From positions 5,394,001 through 5,458,000 of the forward strand of contig NZ_PJMW01000002.1 of NCBI RefSeq assembly GCF_002846365.1: DNA of 64,000 nucleotides, written 5' to 3'. Source of the stretch: Nocardia fluminea (lineage in GTDB: Bacteria; Actinomycetota; Actinomycetes; Mycobacteriales; Mycobacteriaceae). The notes under the pieces are model-generated. The model saw nothing but the letters and a program-made list of their open reading frames with translations, was not told where the DNA came from and did not search any database. Positions 7,867-15,690 of the stretch are shown one piece after another. A program made the translations under genes and the position numbers. Position 1 is the stretch's first letter, and each line of letters starts with the position of its first letter.

Positions 7867-8799
7867 TTACGACGGCTGCTGTACCGCGGGCAGCCACGCC
7901 AACAGGCAGTTCGCGTTCTTGGCCGTCGACGGCGAGAGCGCGTTGAGCACCAGTCTGATCGTGGTGTTGTCGTAGGGCATCCTGATGTGCTCCACCAGCG
8001 AGCCGCCACACGCATCCTGGACCCACTTGTTGTTCACGCCCGCCTCGTCGATGAACGTGGAGGAGGTCGGCGTGACGGCCAGGTCGTAGCGGGTGCCGAT
8101 CATGGTGTAGGAAACGCCGGGTTTGGTGATTCCGCCGTTGCTCACGGCCTTGACCACGGTGGAGTCGGGGAGCTGGTCGCTACATGCGGGGCAACCAGCT
8201 TCCATGATCTCGCTGGCACCGGGAATGAAGGCCGCCACGGTGGTGAGACCGGAAAGTGTCGTGCCGTGGGTGGTGGCGCCGATACCGACGACCGTGCCCA
8301 CCTTGGGCGCCGAGTTCAGGACTTTGGTCGTATACAGCGCGATGAGGCCGCCCTGGGAGTGCCCGACGAGATCGACCTTCGTGTTGGGCCCGTACTTGGT
8401 GACCAGTTGGTCGATAAGAGCCTTGATCTGATTCGCCGAGGTGGGCAACGTCTGGGTCGTCTGGATGAAGCTGTTCGGGGTGCTGGTGAGCGCGGCGGAG
8501 AAGACGCAGTACCCGTTGTTGGCCAGAATCGGGCCGAGTGCGCCCCATTCCATCTTCATATTGGCGAAGGTGCCGTTGACGAGAATGACCGGGCGCGGAT
8601 GTGCCGCGGTCAGTTTGCAATCGTTGTTGTTCACGCCCGCGGGCGGCGCCTCCGGGTGGGACATCGAGGCGATGATGCCTGCTGTGGCCGTCGAGATGAT
8701 CGGATTGTTGGTCTGCGCTGCGGCTGAGCTGTATCCGCTCAGGGCAAGGGCAGCAGTGAACAGTACGGCAGTGCCGGCCCGTAGGAATGATCGCGCCAT
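7867..8799 (-). CDS. Secreted triacylglycerol lipase/esterase (class 2 lipase family)
   Basis: A 310-residue alpha/beta hydrolase with a Sec signal peptide (about 1-28, ending SSAAAQ). It resembles the secreted lipase class 2/EstA proteins of actinobacteria. The opening strand VILVNGTF forms the oxyanion region. The nucleophile elbow GHSQGG (Ser at about residue 147) and the tail HIRMPYDNTTIRLVLNAL, which holds the likely catalytic His, are visible. The paired Cys in the segment around GCPACSD and in DACGG could form disulphides. The ATG has AAGGAA 7 nt upstream. It would hydrolyse extracellular lipid esters. It is divergent from the TetR gene at 9140. Confidence 0.85.
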   Translation of the reverse strand: MARSFLRAGTAVLFTAALALSGYSSAAAQTNNPIISTATAGIIASMSHPEAPPAGVNNNDCKLTAAHPRPVILVNGTFANMKMEWGALGPILANNGYCVFSAALTSTPNSFIQTTQTLPTSANQIKALIDQLVTKYGPNTKVDLVGHSQGGLIALYTTKVLNSAPKVGTVVGIGATTHGTTLSGLTTVAAFIPGASEIMEAGCPACSDQLPDSTVVKAVSNGGITKPGVSYTMIGTRYDLAVTPTSSTFIDEAGVNNKWVQDACGGSLVEHIRMPYDNTTIRLVLNALSPSTAKNANCLLAWLPAVQQPS

Positions 8800-9139
8800 C
8801 GTGGTGTTCCTTTACTCAATGACCGAAACGGGGCTCCGGCGCTTTGTCCGGTGGATTCGGTTCGACTGAAGTTACGCGCAGGCTTGCGGGCATTCGGTCG
8901 GTTTTCGGGAGAACTCGAGAAAATCTGGAATCGAACTAACATGTGCCCATAATTTTTTTCGATCCGTACAAGTCGCACTGTTCAAAACGGCGTGGACGTC
9001 TATTTCGGCGATCGGACGAAATTGTCATCGGGTTCTCTCCGAATCGTTCAATGGACCGCGGTCACGCGAGCAGGAACTTCACCGATTCGGGCCGAGTTGC
9101 GGGTCGTGGGCAGGTGGACCGCTGATACGATCTCAAATC
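8800..9139. other. Divergent intergenic region, lipase and TetR
   Basis: No gene was found. The right end holds a -10-like TACGAT at 9126-9131, 8 nt before the TetR GTG, which fits a leaderless transcript. The left end holds the lipase ribosome-binding site. The middle is relatively AT-rich and contains scattered TCGA-type half sites but no clear palindrome. Confidence 0.5.
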
Positions 9140-9763
9140 GTGTTCGAAAACAAAGCGGGTTCGCAGATCTCCGGCCGACCGGCGCCGGTGCAGCGTCGTG
9201 GGGTCGAGCGGGTGGAGGCGATTCTCGAAGCGGCCGAAGTGTTGCTCTGCGAGCAGGGCTACGACGGCGCGACACTGAAGGCGATCGGTGAGCGGACCGG
9301 CATCCCGCAGGCATCCATCTATCACTACTTCGGCGACCGAAACCAGGTTGACGTCGAGCTGGCGCGCCGTCACGTGCGCGAACTCGACGCCCTGACCACC
9401 GCTGCGCTCGACAGGCGGGGTGCCGAGAATCTGACTCAGGCCATCGTGGTGTACGTCGATCTTCTGCTCACCTACTTCCGGGAGTTTCCAGCCTTCGTCG
9501 AACTGTGGTATTTCGGGAGATCCCCAGCGGTCGCGGAGGTCGCCCAAGCCTTCGATGACGCGCAGGCCGAGCGGTTGTGGCGCTATCTCATCGACCGGAA
9601 CTTCATCGGTGCGGATACGCCTCGGCTGGTCGTCGAGCTCGCCTTCGAAGCGGGAAACAAGCTGTTCGACGCCGCGTTCCGTCGATCGAGATCCGGTGAC
9701 GACGCGACCATCTCGGAAGCGAAACGACTGATCAACGCCTACCTCGCCACCTACGCGCAGTAG
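9140..9763 (+). CDS. TetR-family transcriptional regulator
   Basis: A 207-residue TetR protein. The helix-turn-helix is at about residues 25-70 (ILEAAEVLLCEQGYDGATLK, then RTGIPQASIYHYFGDRNQ). The C-terminal domain contains the PAFVELWYFGRSPAV segment seen in many actinobacterial lipid-responsive TetR proteins. The GTG start is supported by a -10-like box 8 nt upstream and the absence of a ribosome-binding site, as in a leaderless mRNA. The next promoter downstream, at 9821, carries a TCGAAG-N3-ATTCGA element that this protein may bind. That link rests on proximity only. Confidence 0.85.
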   Translation: MFENKAGSQISGRPAPVQRRGVERVEAILEAAEVLLCEQGYDGATLKAIGERTGIPQASIYHYFGDRNQVDVELARRHVRELDALTTAALDRRGAENLTQAIVVYVDLLLTYFREFPAFVELWYFGRSPAVAEVAQAFDDAQAERLWRYLIDRNFIGADTPRLVVELAFEAGNKLFDAAFRRSRSGDDATISEAKRLINAYLATYAQ

Positions 9764-9820
9764 GCGCCGAGTCGAGGTCCGCGCTGGGTCGTGTGCTCGA
9801 CTGTCGGCTCGGGCCGGTTG

Positions 9821-9863
9821 TTGACAGCCCACTCGGTCGACCCTAAACTCGAAGTGGATTCGA
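9821..9863 (+). promoter_or_regulatory. SigA-type promoter overlapping TCGAAG-N3-ATTCGA operator
   Basis: TTGACA (9821-9826), a 17-nt spacer and TAAACT (9844-9849) form a near-consensus promoter. The final T of the -10 is the first base of a 15-bp palindrome, TCGAAG-TGG-ATTCGA (9849-9863, one mismatch), which would cover the start site. Promoters at 17.1 kb (minus) and 51.5 kb share this architecture. Confidence 0.75.
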
Positions 9864-9874
9864 ATTCGTATCTC

Positions 9875-9926
9875 GGTAGTCGTAGAGCGCCCCCCTCGCT
9901 CTACGACTACCTCAGGCCAACTGAGG
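9875..9926 (+). promoter_or_regulatory. Tandem hairpins in the 5' leader of the SDR gene
   Basis: A perfect 15-bp stem (9875-9889 with 9897-9911, loop CCCCCCT after the paired G) is followed by a smaller hairpin, CCTCAG with CTGAGG (9910-9926). They overlap by two bases and so compete. They lie 20-70 nt after the predicted transcription start at about 9856, in a leader of about 180 nt. They could be an attenuator, an mRNA stabiliser or the end of a short RNA. No U-tract follows. Confidence 0.5.
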
Positions 9927-10038
9927 TCGCGGTGCCGGAGCACTGACAGTGCCGCGCGGGCTCCTGCTCGGTTCGGCGGTGCGCCGAGCGAGGCCGACGA
10001 TGTCCGTTGTGGGGCCTGCAAGGAGCTGCTAGTAGACA

Positions 10039-10848
10039 GTGACGGTGGGTTTGACGGTGAACCGAATCGATTTATCCGGCCGGACGGCCATCGTCGCCGG
10101 TGGAGCTCAGGGCACTGCTCTGGCTGTGGCACAAGCGATTTCGGCTTCCGGTGGCAACGTGATGTTGGCCATGCGCAGCCAGGAGGCCGCGAACGCTGCG
10201 GCGGCCACGGTGGGAGGCAATGCCGTCGGAGTCGCGGCCCGCGCCGTCGACCAGGCGGCAGCTCAACGATGTGTCGAGGCGGCGGTCGACCGTTTCGGCG
10301 GCGTCGATATCTTGGTCAATGCCTTCGGCAACAACCACGCCCACGGCCGGGTCGTCGATCAGGACTACTTGCGATTCACCAAGACCCTCGGGGTGAACCT
10401 GTGGGCGCCGATCCTGTGGACCTCGGTCGTGACGCGCGTGTGGATGAGCGAGCACGGTGGCGTAGTGATCAACACGCTCGACGGCACAGGTCCAGCGGGT
10501 GACCGGGGGCTGTACGGCGCGTCGAATGCCGCACTGATTCAGCTCACCGCAGAGTTGGCGGTCGAGCTCTCTCCGACCGTGCGGGTCAACGCGGTCGCGG
10601 TCGGCATCGCCGGGTTCGAACACGCAGGGTCAGCGACGACTCTCACGCGAACCGGCGAGGCCGATGAAGTGGGGGACGTCGTTGCGTCGCTGGCCTCGGA
10701 TGCCGAGAGCTGGGTGCCGGGCCAGACCTTGGTCTTCGCCTGCGGATGCGGTCGATCCCGTCCACACGCGCTCGGGAGCTCTCGCTGTGGGCCTGTGGAT
10801 GTTCGCAACACGGATGGGAATACGCCGCACTCGTCGTCGTCGAGGTAG
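10039..10848 (+). CDS. Degenerate short-chain dehydrogenase/reductase-like protein
   Basis: A 269-residue SDR fold. The Rossmann start is IVAGGAQGTALAVA instead of TGxxxGxG, DILVNAFGNN replaces NNAG, and the active-site strand is LYGASNAALIQL. The family Tyr is present, but the catalytic Lys of YxxxK is Asn, so ordinary SDR chemistry is doubtful. Up to GQTLVF the C-terminus follows the family. The last 35 residues are unusual, Cys/Arg/Ser-rich and end in SSSSR, which suggests a late frameshift. The GTG start is uncertain, since AAGGAG lies 13 nt upstream. It is transcribed from the promoter at 9821. Confidence 0.65.
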   Translation: MTVGLTVNRIDLSGRTAIVAGGAQGTALAVAQAISASGGNVMLAMRSQEAANAAAATVGGNAVGVAARAVDQAAAQRCVEAAVDRFGGVDILVNAFGNNHAHGRVVDQDYLRFTKTLGVNLWAPILWTSVVTRVWMSEHGGVVINTLDGTGPAGDRGLYGASNAALIQLTAELAVELSPTVRVNAVAVGIAGFEHAGSATTLTRTGEADEVGDVVASLASDAESWVPGQTLVFACGCGRSRPHALGSSRCGPVDVRNTDGNTPHSSSSR

Positions 10849-10896
10849 ATCGGCTGCCTACAGTCGGTGGATACCAACGGCAAAGGAGCCTTCGCT

Positions 10897-11514
10897 ATGA
10901 GCAGCCCGAGGGTGATCGCGAGTCGAGTACTCGAGGCAGGTTTGGTTGTGGTGGGCCTTGCCGCGTTGTGGGCAGGCGAACCTCGTGGGTGGTTGCTCTG
11001 CTGGGGTTTGCTGGCCTCCGTGTACATCGGTGCTTGGCTGGTGCGGCTGCTGCGGAACCGCAACGCCGACGACCCCGCGGAGTGGCTGGACGAAATTCCC
11101 GACAGCTGGACTGCTCTGGTATTGACAGTGGTCACGAGCGCGGTCGGGTTGGTGACGGTGTTGTCGATCGTGGCAGGCGATGCCGACGCGGAACACGTGG
11201 TGTCCACGGAAGTCATCGCGGTGGCGGTTGCGCTGCTGGCCTGGTTCCTGCTGCACCTGGGGTTCGCCGAACAGTACGCCCGCACCTACCATCGGCGGCT
11301 ACCGGAAGAACCACTGTCGTTCCCTGACACCCCGCACCCGAATTTGCTGGACTTTGCCTACTTCTCCTTCACGATCGGCGTCTCGTTCGCCGTCTCCGAC
11401 GTCACGACCAGAACCCGTCACCTTCGGGCGCAGGTACTGCTCCACTCGGTGATCGGGTTCTTCTACAACGTCGCGGTCATCGGCGTCGTGGTCGATGTGG
11501 TGAAGGGGCGGTGA
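10897..11514 (+). CDS. DUF1345 integral membrane protein
   Basis: About 205 residues with four to five predicted membrane helices. The segment LLDFAYFSFTIGVSFAVSD and the final helix after RAQVLLHSVIGFFYNVAVIG are characteristic of the DUF1345 family, whose function is unknown. The ATG at 10897 has AAAGGAG 8 nt upstream; a GTG 30 nt earlier is less likely. The gene starts 48 nt after the SDR-like gene and may share its promoter. A small hairpin at 11518 separates it from the converging PHA synthase gene. Confidence 0.8.
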   Translation: MSSPRVIASRVLEAGLVVVGLAALWAGEPRGWLLCWGLLASVYIGAWLVRLLRNRNADDPAEWLDEIPDSWTALVLTVVTSAVGLVTVLSIVAGDADAEHVVSTEVIAVAVALLAWFLLHLGFAEQYARTYHRRLPEEPLSFPDTPHPNLLDFAYFSFTIGVSFAVSDVTTRTRHLRAQVLLHSVIGFFYNVAVIGVVVDVVKGR

Positions 11515-11517
11515 GCC

Positions 11518-11536
11518 CGGCGTCGGCCTGACGCCG
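11518..11536. terminator. Short hairpin between converging genes
   Basis: CGGCGTC and GACGCCG pair around a 5-nt loop just after the stop at 11514 and before the converging stop at 11541. It is weak but well placed. Confidence 0.4.
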
Positions 11537-11540
11537 ACCG

Positions 11541-13220
11541 TCAGCGGGCGAAGACGTAGGCGCCGGGGGCGACGCCGAGAGGCCGGAAGTCGGCGTTGCC
11601 CAGTATGGCCGTCGCGGGCCTGTCGCGCCCCGAGCGGTCGCCGAGCCACGCGGCGTAGTCCGGCCACCACGACCCCTGCACAATTGGCGTTGCGGCACGC
11701 CAATCAGCAGGATCACGCGAATTATCCTCCGACACTTGGTAACTGGACTTGCGGTTGCCCGGCGGATTGACCAGTGCGGCGATGTGACCGTTGGTCGACA
11801 GAACGAAGCGCACCTTGCCACCGAGCAGTTGAGAGCTGCGATAGCAATTGGTCCAGGGGCAGATGTGGTCGGCTGAGCCGGCCACCACATAGGAGTCGAC
11901 CGTGATCTGGTGCAGATCGATCGGTGTGCCCAGCACAGTGACGGCGCCGGCGGTGGCCAGCTTGTTGTGCAGGGCTGCTTGGATGAAGTCGCGATGCAGA
12001 GCGGCGGGCATCCGCGTGGTGTCGGCGTTCCAGAACAGGATGTCGAATCTGGGTGGGGTCTTACCCTGCAGGTAGTTGTTGACCCAGTAGTTCCAGACCA
12101 AGTCGGAGGGGCGCAGCCAGGCGAAGACTTCGGCGAGAGCGCGGCCGTCGAGGTATCCCTTGCTCTGCGATCGGGCGATCGCGGCGCGGGCGATACCTTC
12201 GTCGATGAGCGAGCCGGCCATGCCTGCCCGGTTCTGGTCGATCATGGTCACGAGCAGGTTGAGGCTCGCCAGTTTGCCGATGCCCTCGGTCTGCACGCGA
12301 TGCGCGGCCGCCATGCAGGCGATCAGGCCACCCGAGCAGGCGGCCATTGTGTGCACGGACCCGACGTCGGCGATCCGGTCGACCACACTGAACGCGTCGA
12401 TCACGGCTGCGGCGTAGGCGTCGATGCCCCAGTCGCGGTGGCGTTCATCGGGATTGCGCCAGGAGATCATGAACACCTGCTGGCCTTGCCGGACCAGGAA
12501 TTCGACCAGACTGCGGTCGGGTGCCAGATCGAGCACGTAGTACTTGTTGATGGTCGGTGGAACGATCAGCAGCGGCACCTCGCGCACAGTCTCGGTCTGG
12601 GGCAGGTACTGGATCAGCTCGAACATCTCTGTCCGGTACACGACGGCCCCGGGGGTGATCCCGAGGTCTACGCCCACGTGGAAGGCATCGGGCTCGACCA
12701 TTGCCGGGATCCGCGGCGAGCTGGCGAAGTCGCGCACCAGATTGCGCGGGCCCGAAACGGTGTTGGAGCCGTTGGTGGCGAAGAACGTCTTCCAGGCGAC
12801 GGGACTGATCAGCGGATTGTTGCTCGGCGCTGCGGCTTCGAGAATATTCGACAGAACGAACTTCATCCGCTGGGCGTCGCGCCACTCCATGGGCGCGTCC
12901 GCGAGGAGCCCGTCGGCCAGCTCGTGCGTAGCCAGATAGGCCTGCACGATGCGTTTCAACAGCGGGTTCTGCGACCATTCCGGGTCGGTGAATCGCCGGT
13001 CCTTCTGCGGTGGGGTCAGCTGGGAGGTTCCCTTGACGATCCGCCCGAGTTCCTCGACGAGCGTGCCGACTCGCGTTTTGACTCGGTCGGGGCGCTTGGC
13101 CAGAGCGTCGAGGAAGCGAACGCCCGAATTGCCGGGCAGCCACCGATTGGCGGACCCCAGCGCGCCCTCGATCAGTAATTGCTCGAAGGGAATCACGAAC
13201 TCCGGGGCGTCTTCGGTCAT
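11541..13220 (-). CDS. phaC: Class II-like poly(3-hydroxyalkanoate) synthase
   Basis: A 559-residue PHA polymerase that polymerises (R)-3-hydroxyacyl-CoA on granule surfaces. The lipase-like box has the family Cys in AACSGGL (Cys at about residue 295). The catalytic Asp is in GSADHICPWTNCY (about 450) and the His in STNGHIAALVNPPGN (about 480). The core motifs PLLIVPPTINKYYVLDLAP and VFMISWRNPDERHRDWGIDAY agree with PhaC1/PhaC2-type enzymes. No PhaE or PhaR partner is visible nearby, as expected for class II. It is divergent from a PucR regulator followed by a PhaZ-like depolymerase, so synthesis, control and mobilisation sit together. Confidence 0.92.
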   Translation of the reverse strand: MTEDAPEFVIPFEQLLIEGALGSANRWLPGNSGVRFLDALAKRPDRVKTRVGTLVEELGRIVKGTSQLTPPQKDRRFTDPEWSQNPLLKRIVQAYLATHELADGLLADAPMEWRDAQRMKFVLSNILEAAAPSNNPLISPVAWKTFFATNGSNTVSGPRNLVRDFASSPRIPAMVEPDAFHVGVDLGITPGAVVYRTEMFELIQYLPQTETVREVPLLIVPPTINKYYVLDLAPDRSLVEFLVRQGQQVFMISWRNPDERHRDWGIDAYAAAVIDAFSVVDRIADVGSVHTMAACSGGLIACMAAAHRVQTEGIGKLASLNLLVTMIDQNRAGMAGSLIDEGIARAAIARSQSKGYLDGRALAEVFAWLRPSDLVWNYWVNNYLQGKTPPRFDILFWNADTTRMPAALHRDFIQAALHNKLATAGAVTVLGTPIDLHQITVDSYVVAGSADHICPWTNCYRSSQLLGGKVRFVLSTNGHIAALVNPPGNRKSSYQVSEDNSRDPADWRAATPIVQGSWWPDYAAWLGDRSGRDRPATAILGNADFRPLGVAPGAYVFAR

Positions 13221-13554
13221 TCGGGGATTGATGATGGCGTCTCCACTCTGTACGGCCGCGCCAACGCAGCTCGCGCGGCGTGCTCTGGTCGGTCCGCGTC
13301 GATCCGGTAGTCAGATCTCGTGGGCGCGGTAGTCGACGACCGAGGGTGGGTCTGCTTCTCGCAATCCGGTGGAGAACGCACGATGACCCGCATCTCAGTG
13401 CGGCCACCGTGCCGAACGCGTAATCAAACAGTCGCGCATCGCACCGGTTCAGCCAATATCGTCACCGACAACACATCATCCGAGAACGTGTCGGCACCCA
13501 CAGTCTGTTCACTCGATGCAGCGTCGGCCGCTATTTCGTGGATAACCTGTCGAG
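13221..13554. other. Divergent promoter region, phaC and PucR
   Basis: No gene was found. TAACCT at 13543-13548 lies 6 nt before the GTG of the regulator and could be a -10 for a leaderless mRNA. The stretch 13420-13520 is less GC-rich than its surroundings and probably holds the phaC promoter. I see no strong palindrome. Confidence 0.45.
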
Positions 13555-14775
13555 GTGCCTCCTCCAAGTCTCGCTCCGCCGGTGGCGAAACTGGCCGCTG
13601 AACTGCTCGGGCAGGTCGATCAACTGGCCGACCCGCTGGTCTCCCTGATATCGGGTCAGATCGAGATCTACCGCGTCGAGAGCATTGTCGACCGGGCCGA
13701 ACTGCGAGCTTCGCTGATAATCAACATGAATCAGATTCTTGCTCGGTTGAGTGGCGATCAGGATGCCGACTTTTCGGCGCCGAGGCACATCGGGCGAACT
13801 CGGGCCGTGCAGGATATGCCGCTGCCAGAGGTGCTGCGAGCCTATCGCCTCGGCTTCGCGTTCGTGTGGGAGCGATTGCTCGCCGCAGCACGCGACTCGG
13901 GCCAGAAGTCGGTGGACGCGCTGCTCGATACCGCGACGACGATTTGGGAGCTGGCCGACGACTTCTCCCTCGCGCTGACCGAGTCGTACCGGGAAGCGAT
14001 GAGTGAACGGATGATCGCGGCCGACCGCAGGCGATCCGGCATCATCTCGGCGATCCTGGACGGGCCCACTTCCGGTTCGCTCAGTGCCTGGGAGGTCGCG
14101 AAGCTGCTCGACCTGCCCTACGAGGGCACCTTCCTGGTGCTCGTCGCAGAGGTGACGGGTTCGCACTCCTCGGCTCTGCCGCGACTCGAGGATCGTCTCC
14201 GGCAGCTCGACGTCGGTTCGGCATGGCGCTCTCGACCTCAGCACGAGATCGGGGTGCTCTCCCTGGGACGCCGTGATCCGGCGGAAGTACTCGCCTCGGT
14301 CGAGCAAGTGGCCCTCGGACGTGTCGGCGCGAGCCCGGTGTTCCACCGGCTCGACGGTGCGGCCCGAGGATTACGGCTGGCCCAGGTCGCCCTCGAAACG
14401 CTGTCGCCCGGCACGACGGGCATCGGCCGCCTCGACGACGACCCGCATATCGATCTCCTTGTGCGCGACCGGGAAACCACCCGCCGATTCGTGCTCCGCG
14501 TGCTGAGCGGCGTCCTCGCTGCGCCCGACCACGAACGGGCGACTCAACTGGCCACCGCGACGGCGTGGATCGCCTCGCGTGGCTCGGCAGTGGGGGCGAG
14601 CCAGTTGCTGTACTGCCATGAGAACACCGTCCGGCACCGGATCCGCCGCCTCGAAGAACATCTGGGTGGCTCGCTCGATGACCCGCGAATGCTGAGCGAC
14701 CTCACCATCGCCCTGCAAGCCATCCGGGTGTTCCCCGAGTTCGGCAACCAGCTCGGCACGTCGTCCCCAACCTGA
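13555..14775 (+). CDS. PucR/CdaR-family regulator of the PHA locus
   Basis: A 406-residue regulator. The helical N-terminus contains the DMPLPEVLRAYRLGFAFVWE block seen in RsbRD_N/PucR-type sensors. The GGDEF-like middle spans about 170-300. The C-terminal helix-turn-helix is LLYCHENTVRHRIRRLEEHL followed by DLTIALQAIRVFP. The GTG start follows a -10-like TAACCT by 6 nt. It is divergent from phaC and stops 10 nt before the PhaZ-like gene, so it probably forms an operon with the depolymerase and controls PHA turnover. The control role is inferred from position. Confidence 0.85.
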   Translation: MPPPSLAPPVAKLAAELLGQVDQLADPLVSLISGQIEIYRVESIVDRAELRASLIINMNQILARLSGDQDADFSAPRHIGRTRAVQDMPLPEVLRAYRLGFAFVWERLLAAARDSGQKSVDALLDTATTIWELADDFSLALTESYREAMSERMIAADRRRSGIISAILDGPTSGSLSAWEVAKLLDLPYEGTFLVLVAEVTGSHSSALPRLEDRLRQLDVGSAWRSRPQHEIGVLSLGRRDPAEVLASVEQVALGRVGASPVFHRLDGAARGLRLAQVALETLSPGTTGIGRLDDDPHIDLLVRDRETTRRFVLRVLSGVLAAPDHERATQLATATAWIASRGSAVGASQLLYCHENTVRHRIRRLEEHLGGSLDDPRMLSDLTIALQAIRVFPEFGNQLGTSSPT

Positions 14776-14785
14776 AGGAGGTCTC

Positions 14786-15604
14786 GTGGCCGCGTTCGAA
14801 ACCGTTCCGCGATCGAAGATCAGCGGACGGCACCTGCGCGTGGCGGTGCGCGGGGGACAGGGCCGGCCATTGCTGATGTGCAACGGGATCGGCGCGAAGC
14901 TGGAGCTGTTGGCGCCGTTCCTCGACCGGCTCGACCCGGCGATTCCGGTGATCCGATTCGATGCGCCCGGAATCGGCGGTTCCGAATTGCCGCGCGTGCC
15001 TTACAACTTCGCGACCCTGGCCTGTCGGCTCGGCACAGTTCTCGACGATCTGGGGTACGGCGAGGTCGACGTACTCGGCATCTCGTGGGGTGGTGGCCTC
15101 GCACAGCAGTTCGCCTTCCAGCACCCCAGGCGATGCCGGCGATTGGTGCTCGTCGCCACCGCCACCGGCTCGCTGATGGTCCCAGCCCATCCTCGTGTGC
15201 TGAGCAAGATGATCACGCCGCGCCGCTACCGCGATCCCGCCTACGCAGCCGCGATCGCTCCGACGATCTACGGGGGACGGCTGCGCGCGGATCCAGGGCT
15301 CGCCGAGGAGATCTTGTCCAGCCACTCGCGCCGCGCATCCGGCCTGGGCTACTCGCTGCAGCTGCTCGCGGGCGCGGGTTGGTCCAGCCTGCCGCTTCTG
15401 CCTCTGATCCGGCAGCCCACGCTGATTCTCGCCGGTGACGACGACCCGATCGTGCCGGTGATCAACGCGAAAATCATGCACCGGCTGATGCCCCGCTCGA
15501 CCCTGTACATCTACTCGGACGGTCATCTCGGTCTCATCACCCGTGCCGATGACCTGGGTCCGCGAGTGGCCGAATTCCTCCGACCGGCGCCGGTAACGAT
15601 CTGA
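14786..15604 (+). CDS. phaZ: Intracellular medium-chain PHA depolymerase
   Basis: A 272-residue alpha/beta hydrolase without a signal peptide. It follows the Pseudomonas PhaZ pattern closely: LLMCNGIGAKLELLAPFLDR, then FDAPGIGGSELP. The nucleophile elbow is GISWGGGLAQQFAFQHP (Ser at about residue 100). Then come TPRRYRDPAYAAAIAPTIYG, LAGDDDPIVPVINAKIM (acid at about 215) and SDGHLGLITRAD (His at about 244). It would release 3-hydroxy fatty acids from stored polymer. The GTG start is preceded by a perfect AAGGAGG at 6 nt. It lies in a likely operon with the PucR regulator upstream and close to phaC. Confidence 0.88.
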   Translation: MAAFETVPRSKISGRHLRVAVRGGQGRPLLMCNGIGAKLELLAPFLDRLDPAIPVIRFDAPGIGGSELPRVPYNFATLACRLGTVLDDLGYGEVDVLGISWGGGLAQQFAFQHPRRCRRLVLVATATGSLMVPAHPRVLSKMITPRRYRDPAYAAAIAPTIYGGRLRADPGLAEEILSSHSRRASGLGYSLQLLAGAGWSSLPLLPLIRQPTLILAGDDDPIVPVINAKIMHRLMPRSTLYIYSDGHLGLITRADDLGPRVAEFLRPAPVTI

Positions 15605-15690
15605 CCGAGGACACGCCCGTTCGGCGCGATCATCGGGCCGCCTCAGGTCGTAGCCTGTGGAAACGCCCTTTTCAGTACACGCGGGGGAGG

